The notes: generated by a model from the letters alone, not told the origin. Positions 15,458-24,271 are shown, numbered from the stretch's first letter. The stretch: 37,725 nt of DNA from Parabacteroides sp. (GCA_020860905.1 JAJBTJ010000053.1:1-37725), one strand, 5' to 3'. Made by a program: numbers and translations.

Positions 15458-16636
15458 GTGGAAGCATTTTTTAAAACACATAACTATCTCTTAGAACATA
15501 CCACTTCTCCCGTGCGGAGGGGCCTGATGGATGAAATCGATTGGAACGACCGTTTGATAGGAATCAAGGGGTCGCGCGGAGTGGGGAAAACAACCTTTTT
15601 GCTGGAGTATGCCCGGGAGTTCTTCGGAAAAGACAATAAAGAGTGCCTGTACATTAATTTGAACCACTTTTATTTTACCGAGCGGACGCTGGTCGATTTT
15701 GCCGACGAGTTCCGCTCCAAGGGGGGAAAGGTGCTGTTGATCGACCAGGTATTCAAGTATCCCGACTGGTCGAAGGAATTGCGTTATTGTTACGATAACT
15801 TTACCGATTTGAAAATCGTGTTTTCCGGTTCCTCGGTCATGCGGTTGAAAGAAGCGAACCCCGACCTGGCGGGAAAAGCGGCCTCGTATAACCTGCGCGG
15901 TTTTTCGTTCCGCGAGTTCCTGAATCTGATGGCCGGAACGGATTTTCCGGCTTTTACGCTGGACGAGGTGATTAAGAACCACCGGGCTATCGTACGCGAT
16001 ATTTGTGCGGTTGTAAAGCCGATGGCTTATTTCCAGGATTATCTGCATCACGGTTTTTATCCTTTTTTCCTGGAAAAACGGAATTTCTCGGAAAATTTGC
16101 TGAAAACCATGAACATGACACTCGAAGTGGATGTGCTGTATATCAAGCAAATTGAACAGAGTTATTTACCCCGGTTGCGTAAGTTGTTGTATTTGTTGGC
16201 GGTGAATGCCCCGTGTCCGCTGAATGTGAGCCAGTTGAGTAAAGATGTGGAAACGTCGCGGGCTACGGTGATGAACTATATCAAGTACCTGAAAGACGCC
16301 CGGTTGGTGAATATGCTCTATCCCGAAGGCGAGGAGTTCCCGAAAAAGCCGAGCCGGGTATATATGTATAATTCCAATTTGATGTATCCCATCCGTCCGA
16401 TGGCTGTAAATCCGCAGGCGGTACGGGAATCGTTCTTTTATAACCAGGTGTTGAAAGATAACCGGCTGAATGCCGTGGAAAACGCGCCGCAATTTTCGGT
16501 AAATGGGAAATACCTGTTCCGTATCGAGGAAAATATGCGGGGGAAAAACAATCCCGATTGGTTTTACGCGGTAGACAGGATGAGCATCGAAGGCGAGAAT
16601 ATCGTTCCGCTTTGGTTATTCGGATTTTTGTATTGA
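15458..16636 (+). CDS. AAA ATPase (AAA_14/DUF4143 type) with altered Walker B
   Basis: A 392-residue cytoplasmic ATP-binding protein of a family common in Bacteroidota. Walker A is GSRGVGKTT (38-46). Walker B is KVLLIDQVF: the aspartate is Asp96, but the next residue is Gln97 where the family usually has Glu (typical form DEVHKY, from memory). A sensor-like FSGSS and the AAA_14 pattern NLRGFSFREFLNL follow. A winged helix (SQLSKDVETSRATVMNYIKYL) and a DUF4143-like C-terminal domain complete it. The start is GTG at 15458, because an in-frame TAG lies upstream and the next ATG (codon 24) would cut into the family N-terminus. The cellular role of the family is not established. The SHOCT gene follows 27 nt later. 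Confidence 0.88.
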   Translation: MEAFFKTHNYLLEHTTSPVRRGLMDEIDWNDRLIGIKGSRGVGKTTFLLEYAREFFGKDNKECLYINLNHFYFTERTLVDFADEFRSKGGKVLLIDQVFKYPDWSKELRYCYDNFTDLKIVFSGSSVMRLKEANPDLAGKAASYNLRGFSFREFLNLMAGTDFPAFTLDEVIKNHRAIVRDICAVVKPMAYFQDYLHHGFYPFFLEKRNFSENLLKTMNMTLEVDVLYIKQIEQSYLPRLRKLLYLLAVNAPCPLNVSQLSKDVETSRATVMNYIKYLKDARLVNMLYPEGEEFPKKPSRVYMYNSNLMYPIRPMAVNPQAVRESFFYNQVLKDNRLNAVENAPQFSVNGKYLFRIEENMRGKNNPDWFYAVDRMSIEGENIVPLWLFGFLY

Positions 16637-16663
16637 TTCAGCTAAACAATATCGTATTAAACC

Positions 16664-17161
16664 ATGGATTTGGAAAAACTGGAAAAATTGAACCGGCTCC
16701 GTCAGGAAGGCGCTTTGACAGAGGCAGAATTTGAACGCGAAAAACAAAAAGTAATCGGCGAGAGCGCAGGCTGTCCCACGAAAGAAATGATTATGGGATT
16801 AAGCCCCTACGAGTATGCGGCGGTTATTAATTTCGCCTGGTTTTTTCCGTATATCGGCTGGATCGGCAGCCTTATTTTTTGGTTGCTGGGACGGAACAAG
16901 TCGGACGTGGTGGATACGTAGGGAAAATATTTTGTAAACTGGTTTATCACCTGGACGCTGGTGGGATTTGTCCTGATAGCGGCGCTCGTCTTTGCTTCGA
17001 TTGCCACGCAGCCGTTTGTAAAAGCGGTCGGAGTAATCGTTAGCATGGGTATCTTCATCTGCATGATTCTGTGCGGCCTTGCCTTTCCGGCTATCGCGGG
17101 ATTCAAATGTATAAAGGGATCTACCTGGCGCTATCCCTTATCGATTACGTTCATTAAATAA
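16664..17161 (+). pseudogene. SHOCT-DUF4870 membrane protein interrupted by one in-frame TAG
   Basis: The ORF track shows two pieces, 16664-16921 (85 aa) and 16961-17161 (66 aa), in the same frame. Joined, they make one protein of about 165 residues. A SHOCT-like motif (KLNRLRQEGALTEAEFEREKQKV) is followed by a DUF4870-type membrane domain of about three helices, ending FPAIAGFKCIKGSTWRYPL. The only interruption is TAG at 16919-16921, in the stretch DVVDT-stop-GKYFVNWFITW, where DUF4870 proteins usually read H or Q before GK. A single C-to-T change (CAG to TAG) explains it. The remaining reading frame is clean, so the loss is recent, or the base is a sequencing error. DUF4870 has no established function. 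Confidence 0.82.
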
Positions 17162-17189
17162 TGGTTTTTACTAAACAATAAGATTAAAC

Positions 17190-20100
17190 ATGACTAAACA
17201 GAAGAAATTCATCACTTGTGATGGTAACCAGGCGGCTGCACATATCTCGTATATGTTCTCCGAAGTAGCTGCTATTTATCCCATCACACCGTCGTCTACC
17301 ATGGCAGAATATGTAGACGAATGGGCTGCAGCGGGCCGTAAAAACATTTTCGGCGAAACCGTACTGGTACAGGAAATGCAATCGGAAGCCGGTGCGGCCG
17401 GCGCCGTTCACGGCTCTCTCCAGGCCGGTGCGCTTACCACGACGTACACGGCTTCGCAGGGATTGTTGCTGATGATTCCGAACATGTACAAGATTGCCGG
17501 CGAATTATTGCCTTCGGTATTCCATGTGTCGGCCCGTACATTGGCTTCGCACGCTCTTTCCATTTTCGGCGACCATCAGGACGTAATGGCTTGCCGCCAG
17601 ACCGGTTTCGCTATGTTGGCTGAAGGCTCGGTACAGGAAGTGATGGACCTGGCTGCCGTTGCCCACTTGTCGACGATTAAATCGCGTGTTCCTTTTATCA
17701 ACTTCTTCGACGGATTCCGTACTTCGCACGAAATCCAGAAAATCGAAATGTTGGAAAACGACGACCTGGCTCACCTTATCGACCAGGAAGCGTTGGCCGA
17801 ATTCCGCGCCCGTGCCCTGAATCCGCAAAACCCCGTGATGCGCGGTATGGCCGAAAACCCGGAAACCTTCTTCCAGCATCGCGAAGCTTGCAATAAATAT
17901 TACGATGCCGTTCCCGAAATCGTGGAAGGCTATATGAAAGAGATTTCCGAAATCACCGGACGTAAATACGAATTGTTCAGCTATTACGGAGCCGAAGACG
18001 CCGACCGCGTGATTATCGCGATGGGTTCGGTTACCGAAGCTGCCCGCGAAGCTATCGACTACCTGGTATCGAAAGGCGAGAAAGTAGGGTTGGTTGCCGT
18101 TCATTTGTATCGTCCGTTCTCGGCCAAGCATTTTATGGCGGCTGTTCCCAAAACGGCGAAACGCATCGCTGTGCTCGACCGTACGAAAGAACCGGGTGCC
18201 AACGGCGAACCGTTGTATCTCGATGTGAAAGATTGTTTCTACGGACAGGCCGATGCTCCGGTTATCGTAGGCGGCCGTTACGGTTTGTCGTCGAAAGATA
18301 CCACGCCGGCGCAGATTCTTTCCGTATTCGAAAACCTGGCGTTGCCGATGCCGAAGAACGGGTTCACCATCGGAATCGTCGACGACGTTACGTTTACTTC
18401 CCTGCCCCAGAAAGAAGAAATCGCTTTGGGCGGCGAAGGCATGTTCGAAGCCAAATTCTACGGATTGGGCGCCGACGGTACGGTAGGAGCCAACAAGAAC
18501 TCGGTAAAGATTATCGGCGATAACACCGATAAGCATTGCCAGGCTTATTTCTCGTACGACTCCAAGAAGTCGGGCGGTTTCACCTGCTCGCACCTGCGTT
18601 TCGGCGATTCGCCCATCCGCTCTACCTATTTGGTAAATACGCCTAATTTCGTTGCTTGCCACGTACAGGCTTACCTGCGTATGTACGATATTTTGCGCGG
18701 TATCCAGCAAAACGGTACGTTCCTGCTCAATACCATCTGGAACGAAGAAGAAGTGGCCAAGAACCTGCCCAACAACGTAAAACGGGTATTGGCTCAGAAA
18801 AATATCACGCTCTATACCATCAATGCTACCAAGATTGCGGTGGAAATCGGTTTAGGTAACCGTACCAATACGATTCTCCAGTCGGCTTTCTTCCGGATTA
18901 CGGAAGTGATTCCGGTCGACCTGGCCATCGAACAGATGAAGAAGTTCATTGTAAAATCGTACGGCAAGAAGGGCGAGGATGTGGTAAACAAAAACTTCGC
19001 CGCTGTAGACCGCGGTAACGAATATGTAAAAGTAACGGTCGACCCGGCTTGGGCCAACCTGCCCGACGACGAAACGGTTAGCGACAACGCTCCCGAATTC
19101 GTGAAGAACCTGGTGCGTCCTATCAACGCGCAGATGGGCGACGACCTGCCTGTTTCTTCGTTCGTAGGAATCGAAGACGGTACCTGGGAAGCCGGTACGG
19201 CCAAGTGGGAAAAACGGGGCGTATCCGCATTCGTTCCTGTTTGGAATTCCGAAAACTGTATCCAGTGTAACCAATGTGCGTACGTATGTCCTCACGCTTG
19301 TATCCGTCCGTTCGTATTAGACGAAGCCGAACAGGCTGCCGCTCCTTTCACCGATACGTTGAAAGCCGTAGGCAAACAATTCGCCGGTATGACGTTCCGT
19401 ATCCAGGTGGGCGTACTCGACTGTCTGGGTTGCGGCAACTGCGTGGATGTTTGTCCGGGTAAGAAGAACGCCGGCAAGGCGCTTACGATGGTGCCGCTCG
19501 AAACGCAATTGAACCAGGAAGCGAATTGGGAATATTGCGTAAACGAAGTGAAATCGAAACAGGATTTGGTCGACATCAAGTCGAACGTGAAGAACTCGCA
19601 GTTCGCCACTCCGTTGTTCGAATTCTCCGGCGCTTGTTCCGGTTGCGGTGAAACGCCGTATGTAAAACTGATTTCGCAGTTGTTCGGCGACCGTCAGATG
19701 GTTTCGAACGCTACGGGTTGCTCGTCTATCTATTCGGGTTCCATTCCTTCCACTCCTTATACCAAGAACGAAAAAGGCCACGGTACTGCCTGGGCTAACT
19801 CGCTGTTCGAAGATTTCTGCGAATTCGGTATGGGTATGGAGCTGGCCAACGAAAAGATGCGCGAACGTATCGTAAAACTGATGACGCAAATCGTCGAAGA
19901 AGGCCAGCATGCTCCGGCCGAAGCGAAAGAGGTATTGAAAGCCTGGATCGAGAACCGCAACGATGCCGATAAAACGAAAGAATTGGCTCCCCAGGTGGAA
20001 GCGGTTATTGCACAGGGTGTTGCCGGAGGTTGCCCAGTTTGCAAGCAATTGAATGAGCTTTCGCACTTCCTGGTAAAACGTTCGCAGTGGATTATCGGTG

Positions 20101-20753
20101 GCGACGGCGCTTCGTACGATATCGGTTTCGGCGGCTTAGACCATGTACTAGCTTCGGGCAAGAACGTAAATATCCTCGTATTGGATACCGAAGTGTACTC
20201 CAACACGGGCGGACAGGCGTCGAAGTCTACTCCGGTAGGCGCTATCGCCAAATTTGCCGCAGCCGGCAAACGGGTACGTAAAAAAGACCTCGGCCTGATT
20301 GCTTCTACCTACGGATACGTATATTGTGCCCAAATCGCTATGGGTGCCGACCAGGCGCAAACCTTGAAAGCTATCCGCGAAGCCGAAGCATACGACGGCC
20401 CGTCGATTATCATCGCGTACGCTCCGTGTATCAACCACGGCTTGAAGAAGGGTATGGGTAAGGCGCAGGCCGAAGAAAAAGCGGCGGTAGATTGCGGTTA
20501 CTGGCATTTGTGGCGGTACAACCCGATGCTCGAAGCCGAAGGCAAGAACCCGTTCACACTGGATTCGAAAGAACCGCAGTGGGATAAGTTTCAGGACTTC
20601 CTGAAAGGCGAAGTGCGTTTTGCCTCGGTAATGAAACAATATCCTGCCGAAGCCGGCGAATTGTTCCAGGCTGCCGAAGAAAACGCCAAGTGGCGGTACA
20701 ACAACTACAAGCGGCTGGCGCAGCAGCAGTGGGGTGTCGAGATAAAAGAATAA
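17190..20753 (+). CDS. nifJ: Pyruvate:ferredoxin (flavodoxin) oxidoreductase
   Basis: A 1187-residue single-chain PFOR, full length for the family. The order is: N-terminal pyrimidine-binding domain with IYPITPSSTMAEY, a middle transketolase-C-like domain, two 4Fe-4S clusters (CIQCNQCAYVCP near 690 and CLGCGNCVDVCPG near 745), further cluster cysteines CSGCGE near 816, and the TPP site GDGASYDIGFGGLDH near 970 with VYSNTGGQASKSTP. It converts pyruvate, CoA and oxidised ferredoxin to acetyl-CoA, CO2 and reduced ferredoxin, the main pyruvate route in anaerobic Bacteroidota. The codon choice is uniform, as in highly expressed genes. It starts 28 nt after the broken DUF4870 gene and ends at a strong terminator. 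Confidence 0.97.
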   Translation: MTKQKKFITCDGNQAAAHISYMFSEVAAIYPITPSSTMAEYVDEWAAAGRKNIFGETVLVQEMQSEAGAAGAVHGSLQAGALTTTYTASQGLLLMIPNMYKIAGELLPSVFHVSARTLASHALSIFGDHQDVMACRQTGFAMLAEGSVQEVMDLAAVAHLSTIKSRVPFINFFDGFRTSHEIQKIEMLENDDLAHLIDQEALAEFRARALNPQNPVMRGMAENPETFFQHREACNKYYDAVPEIVEGYMKEISEITGRKYELFSYYGAEDADRVIIAMGSVTEAAREAIDYLVSKGEKVGLVAVHLYRPFSAKHFMAAVPKTAKRIAVLDRTKEPGANGEPLYLDVKDCFYGQADAPVIVGGRYGLSSKDTTPAQILSVFENLALPMPKNGFTIGIVDDVTFTSLPQKEEIALGGEGMFEAKFYGLGADGTVGANKNSVKIIGDNTDKHCQAYFSYDSKKSGGFTCSHLRFGDSPIRSTYLVNTPNFVACHVQAYLRMYDILRGIQQNGTFLLNTIWNEEEVAKNLPNNVKRVLAQKNITLYTINATKIAVEIGLGNRTNTILQSAFFRITEVIPVDLAIEQMKKFIVKSYGKKGEDVVNKNFAAVDRGNEYVKVTVDPAWANLPDDETVSDNAPEFVKNLVRPINAQMGDDLPVSSFVGIEDGTWEAGTAKWEKRGVSAFVPVWNSENCIQCNQCAYVCPHACIRPFVLDEAEQAAAPFTDTLKAVGKQFAGMTFRIQVGVLDCLGCGNCVDVCPGKKNAGKALTMVPLETQLNQEANWEYCVNEVKSKQDLVDIKSNVKNSQFATPLFEFSGACSGCGETPYVKLISQLFGDRQMVSNATGCSSIYSGSIPSTPYTKNEKGHGTAWANSLFEDFCEFGMGMELANEKMRERIVKLMTQIVEEGQHAPAEAKEVLKAWIENRNDADKTKELAPQVEAVIAQGVAGGCPVCKQLNELSHFLVKRSQWIIGGDGASYDIGFGGLDHVLASGKNVNILVLDTEVYSNTGGQASKSTPVGAIAKFAAAGKRVRKKDLGLIASTYGYVYCAQIAMGADQAQTLKAIREAEAYDGPSIIIAYAPCINHGLKKGMGKAQAEEKAAVDCGYWHLWRYNPMLEAEGKNPFTLDSKEPQWDKFQDFLKGEVRFASVMKQYPAEAGELFQAAEENAKWRYNNYKRLAQQQWGVEIKE

Positions 20754-20775
20754 CGTTGATTTGTTCCAGTATATA

Positions 20776-20811
20776 AAAGCCCGTCCGGGAGATACCGGAC
20801 GGGCTTTTTTT
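20776..20811 (+). terminator. Strong rho-independent terminator of nifJ
   Basis: AAAGCCCGTCCGG (20776-20788) and CCGGACGGGCTTT (20795-20807) form a perfect 13-bp stem with a 6-nt loop. The T-tract of seven runs from 20805 to 20811 and overlaps the end of the stem. The following 229 bases to the end of the PUL hold no gene. Confidence 0.95.
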
Positions 20812-21040
20812 ATTTTCATTCCGGGTTGAATGCTCGCCGCCGCGCAATATGTTTCATTTTTTTATAGGTAGGGTGAAATCTTGTTTTATATCCAAACAAT
20901 GAAGGAAACTGTTTAAAATGCATACGGGATGCGGAGGACGGAATTAATTTATTCAACTTCGGAAGACATACTTTTTCGAAGGGAGGTCGGGTTGAAAGCA
21001 TATTCCCAACGAAGACTGTCTGAACGCAAAAAGTTTTTTC

Positions 21041-21934
21041 CTACTGTTTCTTTATAGAAAAATCGGCAAAACGGATTTCCTCGTCACGCAGTTGGTTCTG
21101 CCAACTCCGGTTTTCACCCAAATACCGGTAGATACCCCATTTAGGACGGAGCCCGATGCAATCGGTACGCCACATATCCATTTTTTTCGGGTTGAGTTTT
21201 AAAAGAACTTTTCCGTCTTTCAGGCGTGTAATTACCACTTCGTACGAACCGTTTTCTCCAAAAAGGACTTTTTCTTCTACTTCTACCCAATTTCCTAAGA
21301 AATCGGCCAGGTTGGTACTGGCTAACGTGGTAGTGCCTTCTCCCCGTTTGTCATAACGAACCCGCAATTCTTGTCCTCCTTTATTGCCGGAATAAGCAGT
21401 TAGTGTAAGGAGCGGTGAACCGACATCTGCCGTATTCGCCGGATTGTCGATGCCTTTCAACTGGTGTAAATGTGAGAACTTGGTGGTGGTCTGGAATCCG
21501 GCCGGCAAGCGGAATTTCCAACGGAATACTATCATTTCCCCCGACTGTCCGACCAGGTTTTCCGGAGATTTATTGTCCGTCTTTATCTCATTTCGCTGAC
21601 GATCTGTGATGTTCTCCAATCCCCGGTCGTCGTCTATTGCGGCATGGATAAAAAAGGAAAATACATATTCGTTTAACTGGCTGTCATATACTTGCTGGAT
21701 ATGTTGGAAATGTTTCGTTTGGTGCACCCGTGAAGAATCGGGAGCCTCGTGATTATAGCCGGCACGCTTAATCAACTCGTACGTTTTCTCGTTATTTCCG
21801 TCGGCAATCAAAGTTCCGTCTACGGTTTGTTGTTTGAGCGGAGGGATTTTGTCCATATTTTCCGAAGAGATTTCGGAACAAGCCAAAAGCGCTGCGAAAG
21901 CCAGTAGCGTTAAAAATACAGCTTTTATTTTCAT
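21041..21934 (-). CDS. Jelly-roll polysaccharide lyase-like lipoprotein (heparin lyase I-like)
   Basis: A 297-residue lipoprotein (lipobox LLAC, Cys19), likely on the outer membrane. The body fits a concanavalin-like lyase of the PF14099/heparinase I type: DRQRNEIK (111-118) and FSHLHQLK (153-160, a His-rich substrate-binding strand), then RPKWGIYR (263-270), whose Tyr269 would be the catalytic tyrosine in this fold. Related jelly-roll lyases (PL7, PL13, PL18, PL20) share the R-x-E, Q/H and K-x-G-x-Y pattern. It is the last gene of the PUL, four bases after the esterase, so the inferred substrate is alginate or a related uronan. The exact CAZy family cannot be set by eye. Confidence 0.65.
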   Translation of the reverse strand: MKIKAVFLTLLAFAALLACSEISSENMDKIPPLKQQTVDGTLIADGNNEKTYELIKRAGYNHEAPDSSRVHQTKHFQHIQQVYDSQLNEYVFSFFIHAAIDDDRGLENITDRQRNEIKTDNKSPENLVGQSGEMIVFRWKFRLPAGFQTTTKFSHLHQLKGIDNPANTADVGSPLLTLTAYSGNKGGQELRVRYDKRGEGTTTLASTNLADFLGNWVEVEEKVLFGENGSYEVVITRLKDGKVLLKLNPKKMDMWRTDCIGLRPKWGIYRYLGENRSWQNQLRDEEIRFADFSIKKQ

Positions 21935-21938
21935 GGGG

Positions 21939-22925
21939 TTATTTGATATAGTTTATTAGGAAATCTACCGATTTGAAGAAAATTTCTTCCATCTTATCGG
22001 AGGTTTTTGAACTTACGTTATGGTCATAATATTCATACTTTAACAAGTAGCAAACTCCCCCCTTTTCCGTTAATGCCGTTGCAAACAGTTCACTTTGCTC
22101 GCACTCCACTGTTACGTCGCAGGTTCCACATACTAACATGCAGGCCGGAACCTGCTTTTTCGGAACTAAATGAACAGGGGAGGCTTCACGCAACACATTC
22201 GCGTCCCGGTTACAGAAATAGGCGATGCGTTGAGCGTCTTTGGTATTTCGGATAAGGGACGCTTTTTCCAAATCGTAAATGCCGGAATAACCGACAAAGG
22301 CTTTCGTTCCAGTAGTAGTCATAGCCGCTACAGCCGCCAGGTGCGCCCCGGCCGAAGTACCCAGAAAGCCGAAACAGTCGGGGTTGATATGCAGTTCTGT
22401 TGCATGCGCTTGGATATATTTCACCGCATCCCGGATATCCTGGAGGGAAACCTTTACCGTTACACCGGCCTGTGGCGCTAATGAATAAGAAACACGAACC
22501 CCGGTAATCCCTTTTTGTTTAGCAAGATAGTGCGACAAGGATTTGGATGAACTGTTATTTCCTCGTGCCCATCCGCCTCCGTGGATATAAATTACAAACG
22601 GGGCCGGTTTATCCGTCCTGGCAAAATCAACTGTGAGGGTCAATTCATATGTTTTATGTTTCTTAAAAACGAAATCTTTTGTCGTCACGCCCTTATGGTC
22701 TTTGCTATTTAAACGTTCCGGTTTGTAGGTATAGGGAACCATTCCGTCCGGGAGGGTATCCACATTTATCAATCCGACGTATTTCTTTGCATACACTAAG
22801 GCATACGACCCGTCATCATTTTGCGTCATCTTCATTCCGTAGCGGTTAGATAACTGCTTGGGCGTTTCTTGTGCAAAACAAAAAAAGGAAAACAGGCATA
22901 AGTAAAAAATCAGTTTCAGTTTCAT
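21939..22925 (-). CDS. Secreted alpha/beta-hydrolase esterase
   Basis: A 328-residue protein with a type I signal peptide (cut near FCFA, before QET). After an unusual N-terminal segment of about 90 residues comes an alpha/beta hydrolase of the carbohydrate-esterase-like BD-FAE/HSL group. The oxyanion motif HGGGW is at 115-119, the nucleophile is Ser191 in GTSAGAH, the probable acid is Asp270 (CGTCDVTV), and His302 lies in YYDHN. It should remove acetyl or other acyl groups from a sugar or oligosaccharide. It sits between the PL38-type lyase and the jelly-roll lyase-like gene with gaps of 24 and 4 nt, so it belongs to the PUL. O-acetyl groups occur on mannuronate of bacterial but not seaweed alginate, so a deacetylase role is possible; this is inference. 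Confidence 0.85.
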   Translation of the reverse strand: MKLKLIFYLCLFSFFCFAQETPKQLSNRYGMKMTQNDDGSYALVYAKKYVGLINVDTLPDGMVPYTYKPERLNSKDHKGVTTKDFVFKKHKTYELTLTVDFARTDKPAPFVIYIHGGGWARGNNSSSKSLSHYLAKQKGITGVRVSYSLAPQAGVTVKVSLQDIRDAVKYIQAHATELHINPDCFGFLGTSAGAHLAAVAAMTTTGTKAFVGYSGIYDLEKASLIRNTKDAQRIAYFCNRDANVLREASPVHLVPKKQVPACMLVCGTCDVTVECEQSELFATALTEKGGVCYLLKYEYYDHNVSSKTSDKMEEIFFKSVDFLINYIK

Positions 22926-22949
22926 GCGATTACTGGATTAGGTAAATTC

Positions 22950-24155
22950 TTATTCGTTTTTCTTTAAAACCAGATACAACAGTGTTTCCATATTCGACGA
23001 ACTGTACTTCAATCCGATGTGTTTTGCCGTATCGAGGTATTGGGGGTTATTCAGCGCTATGCCTGCTTCATAAAGCAAGATTGCTGCCCGGGAGGAGTCG
23101 AAAGGTTTGATTTGCTTGAATTTCCAACTTTCCGGATGGAGGTAATAGGGATACAAATACGCTACAGCCTGGGATGCCGCTTTTCCATTTGAAGCAGGGG
23201 TATTCCATAAATTGATTCCTATTTGGCTGGTAATTTGGTTGGCTTCCATCAGCGCTTCTAAGGCAAAAGTAGAATAATGCAAAGAAAGTGTACGTTTTAA
23301 TTCTTGCGGTAGCGAGCCGTCGTCTGCCAACTGTGCCCCTATTTTCGGCAGGATGTTTTGTTCGGCGACTTCCCGGATGCGGTCTGTTCGGTCCAGGTAA
23401 GCTAATACCATCAAGTGGATGGCTTCGTACCATAACCCATGATTGTTTCCGGCGTGCGCTTCTGTTTGCCCCTGCGTACTGTTTTCCATCCAATAACAAA
23501 AAGCGGCAGCCCATTCATCCAGCTTTTTATTGTCCGAAGAAGGCCATCCGGTTGAAAGTTCTATCAGCTTGGCTACTCCTAAGGCACGGCAGAAACGGCG
23601 CGAATCGATAAACCCTGCGGCACGTATTTTTTTTATACCCGGTATGTGTTGGGCATACGTCATATTCGGATTCATACCCAACTTCGAGTCGATAAACCAA
23701 GTTCTCAACAGGTTGGCACACGCGTCGGCATATACTTCTTTCCCGGTGATATAGTAAAGTATTCCCAGGCAAGAAACGGCATCGCCCAACAGGTTCGCAT
23801 TTTCACGTTCCGGATATTCGTAAACTTCCGGATTGCGTTCTCCGTCTTTCCGGATATAAGGCAATCCGTCTGCTTTCGTAGAGTCCGGCCACCAATAGGG
23901 TGCTAAAGTCATATAATCCCTCGGGTCTTTACTGGGAGGAAGTTTCTTTTTGGCCGTTACCGACAATAACGGCATTTTTAGATAGGGCGTTGCCTTTTTT
24001 TCAATAAATTCGATGTATTGATTCACTGATTTATCTCCTTTTTGATAATCCGCCTTTAACTGATCGAGCAACGCCGCGTTAAACGGGCCTAAGGGAGCGC
24101 TTTTCAGTATTCCCCCGCAAAGGCATAGTACCCATACGAAAAAGATTCGTTTCAT
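22950..24155 (-). CDS. Alginate lyase family protein (PL38/PL5-type)
   Basis: A 401-residue secreted protein (signal peptide cut near residue 20) with an alpha/alpha-barrel lyase domain of the Alginate_lyase Pfam type. The catalytic stretch GNNHGLWY contains Asn238 and His239, and R288 with H293-Y294 (RTLSLHYSTFAL) fits the Arg and Tyr of this fold. The substrate motif APYWWPDSTK near 84-94 is typical. These enzymes cleave beta-1,4-linked uronic acid chains by beta-elimination. PL38 is preferred over PL5 because of the PUL context with PL6 and PL17, a combination I recall from gut Bacteroides; activity on glucuronan is an alternative. It follows the SDR by 116 nt, which hold a hairpin. Confidence 0.82.
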   Translation of the reverse strand: MKRIFFVWVLCLCGGILKSAPLGPFNAALLDQLKADYQKGDKSVNQYIEFIEKKATPYLKMPLLSVTAKKKLPPSKDPRDYMTLAPYWWPDSTKADGLPYIRKDGERNPEVYEYPERENANLLGDAVSCLGILYYITGKEVYADACANLLRTWFIDSKLGMNPNMTYAQHIPGIKKIRAAGFIDSRRFCRALGVAKLIELSTGWPSSDNKKLDEWAAAFCYWMENSTQGQTEAHAGNNHGLWYEAIHLMVLAYLDRTDRIREVAEQNILPKIGAQLADDGSLPQELKRTLSLHYSTFALEALMEANQITSQIGINLWNTPASNGKAASQAVAYLYPYYLHPESWKFKQIKPFDSSRAAILLYEAGIALNNPQYLDTAKHIGLKYSSSNMETLLYLVLKKNE

Positions 24156-24197
24156 AATATAGAATAGATAAAAGGATAATATTGTTATTTATTTTAT

Positions 24198-24246
24198 GGA
24201 CGCAAATCCGGCAAATATCCCATAGAACGATGCGGAATTTGCGTCC
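24198..24246. repeat. Intercistronic hairpin in the PUL
   Basis: GGACGCAAAT-CCG (24198-24210) pairs with CGG-AATTTGCGTCC (24233-24246) with one bulge, leaving a loop of 22 nt. No U-run follows on either strand, so it is not a classical terminator. Between SDR and lyase genes it may be a processing or stability element that sets different mRNA levels within the operon. Confidence 0.55.
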
Positions 24247-24271
24247 GGAAAATTGTATGTTGCGGTCTTCT

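Noticed and set aside
16919-16921. TAG read as pyrrolysine
   Set aside because: DUF4870 proteins are not known to use it, and no pyl gene or downstream RNA signal is visible.
17505-18710. 401-residue minus-strand ORF inside nifJ
   Set aside because: Antisense to a highly conserved gene with biased codons, which leaves long open frames on the other strand.
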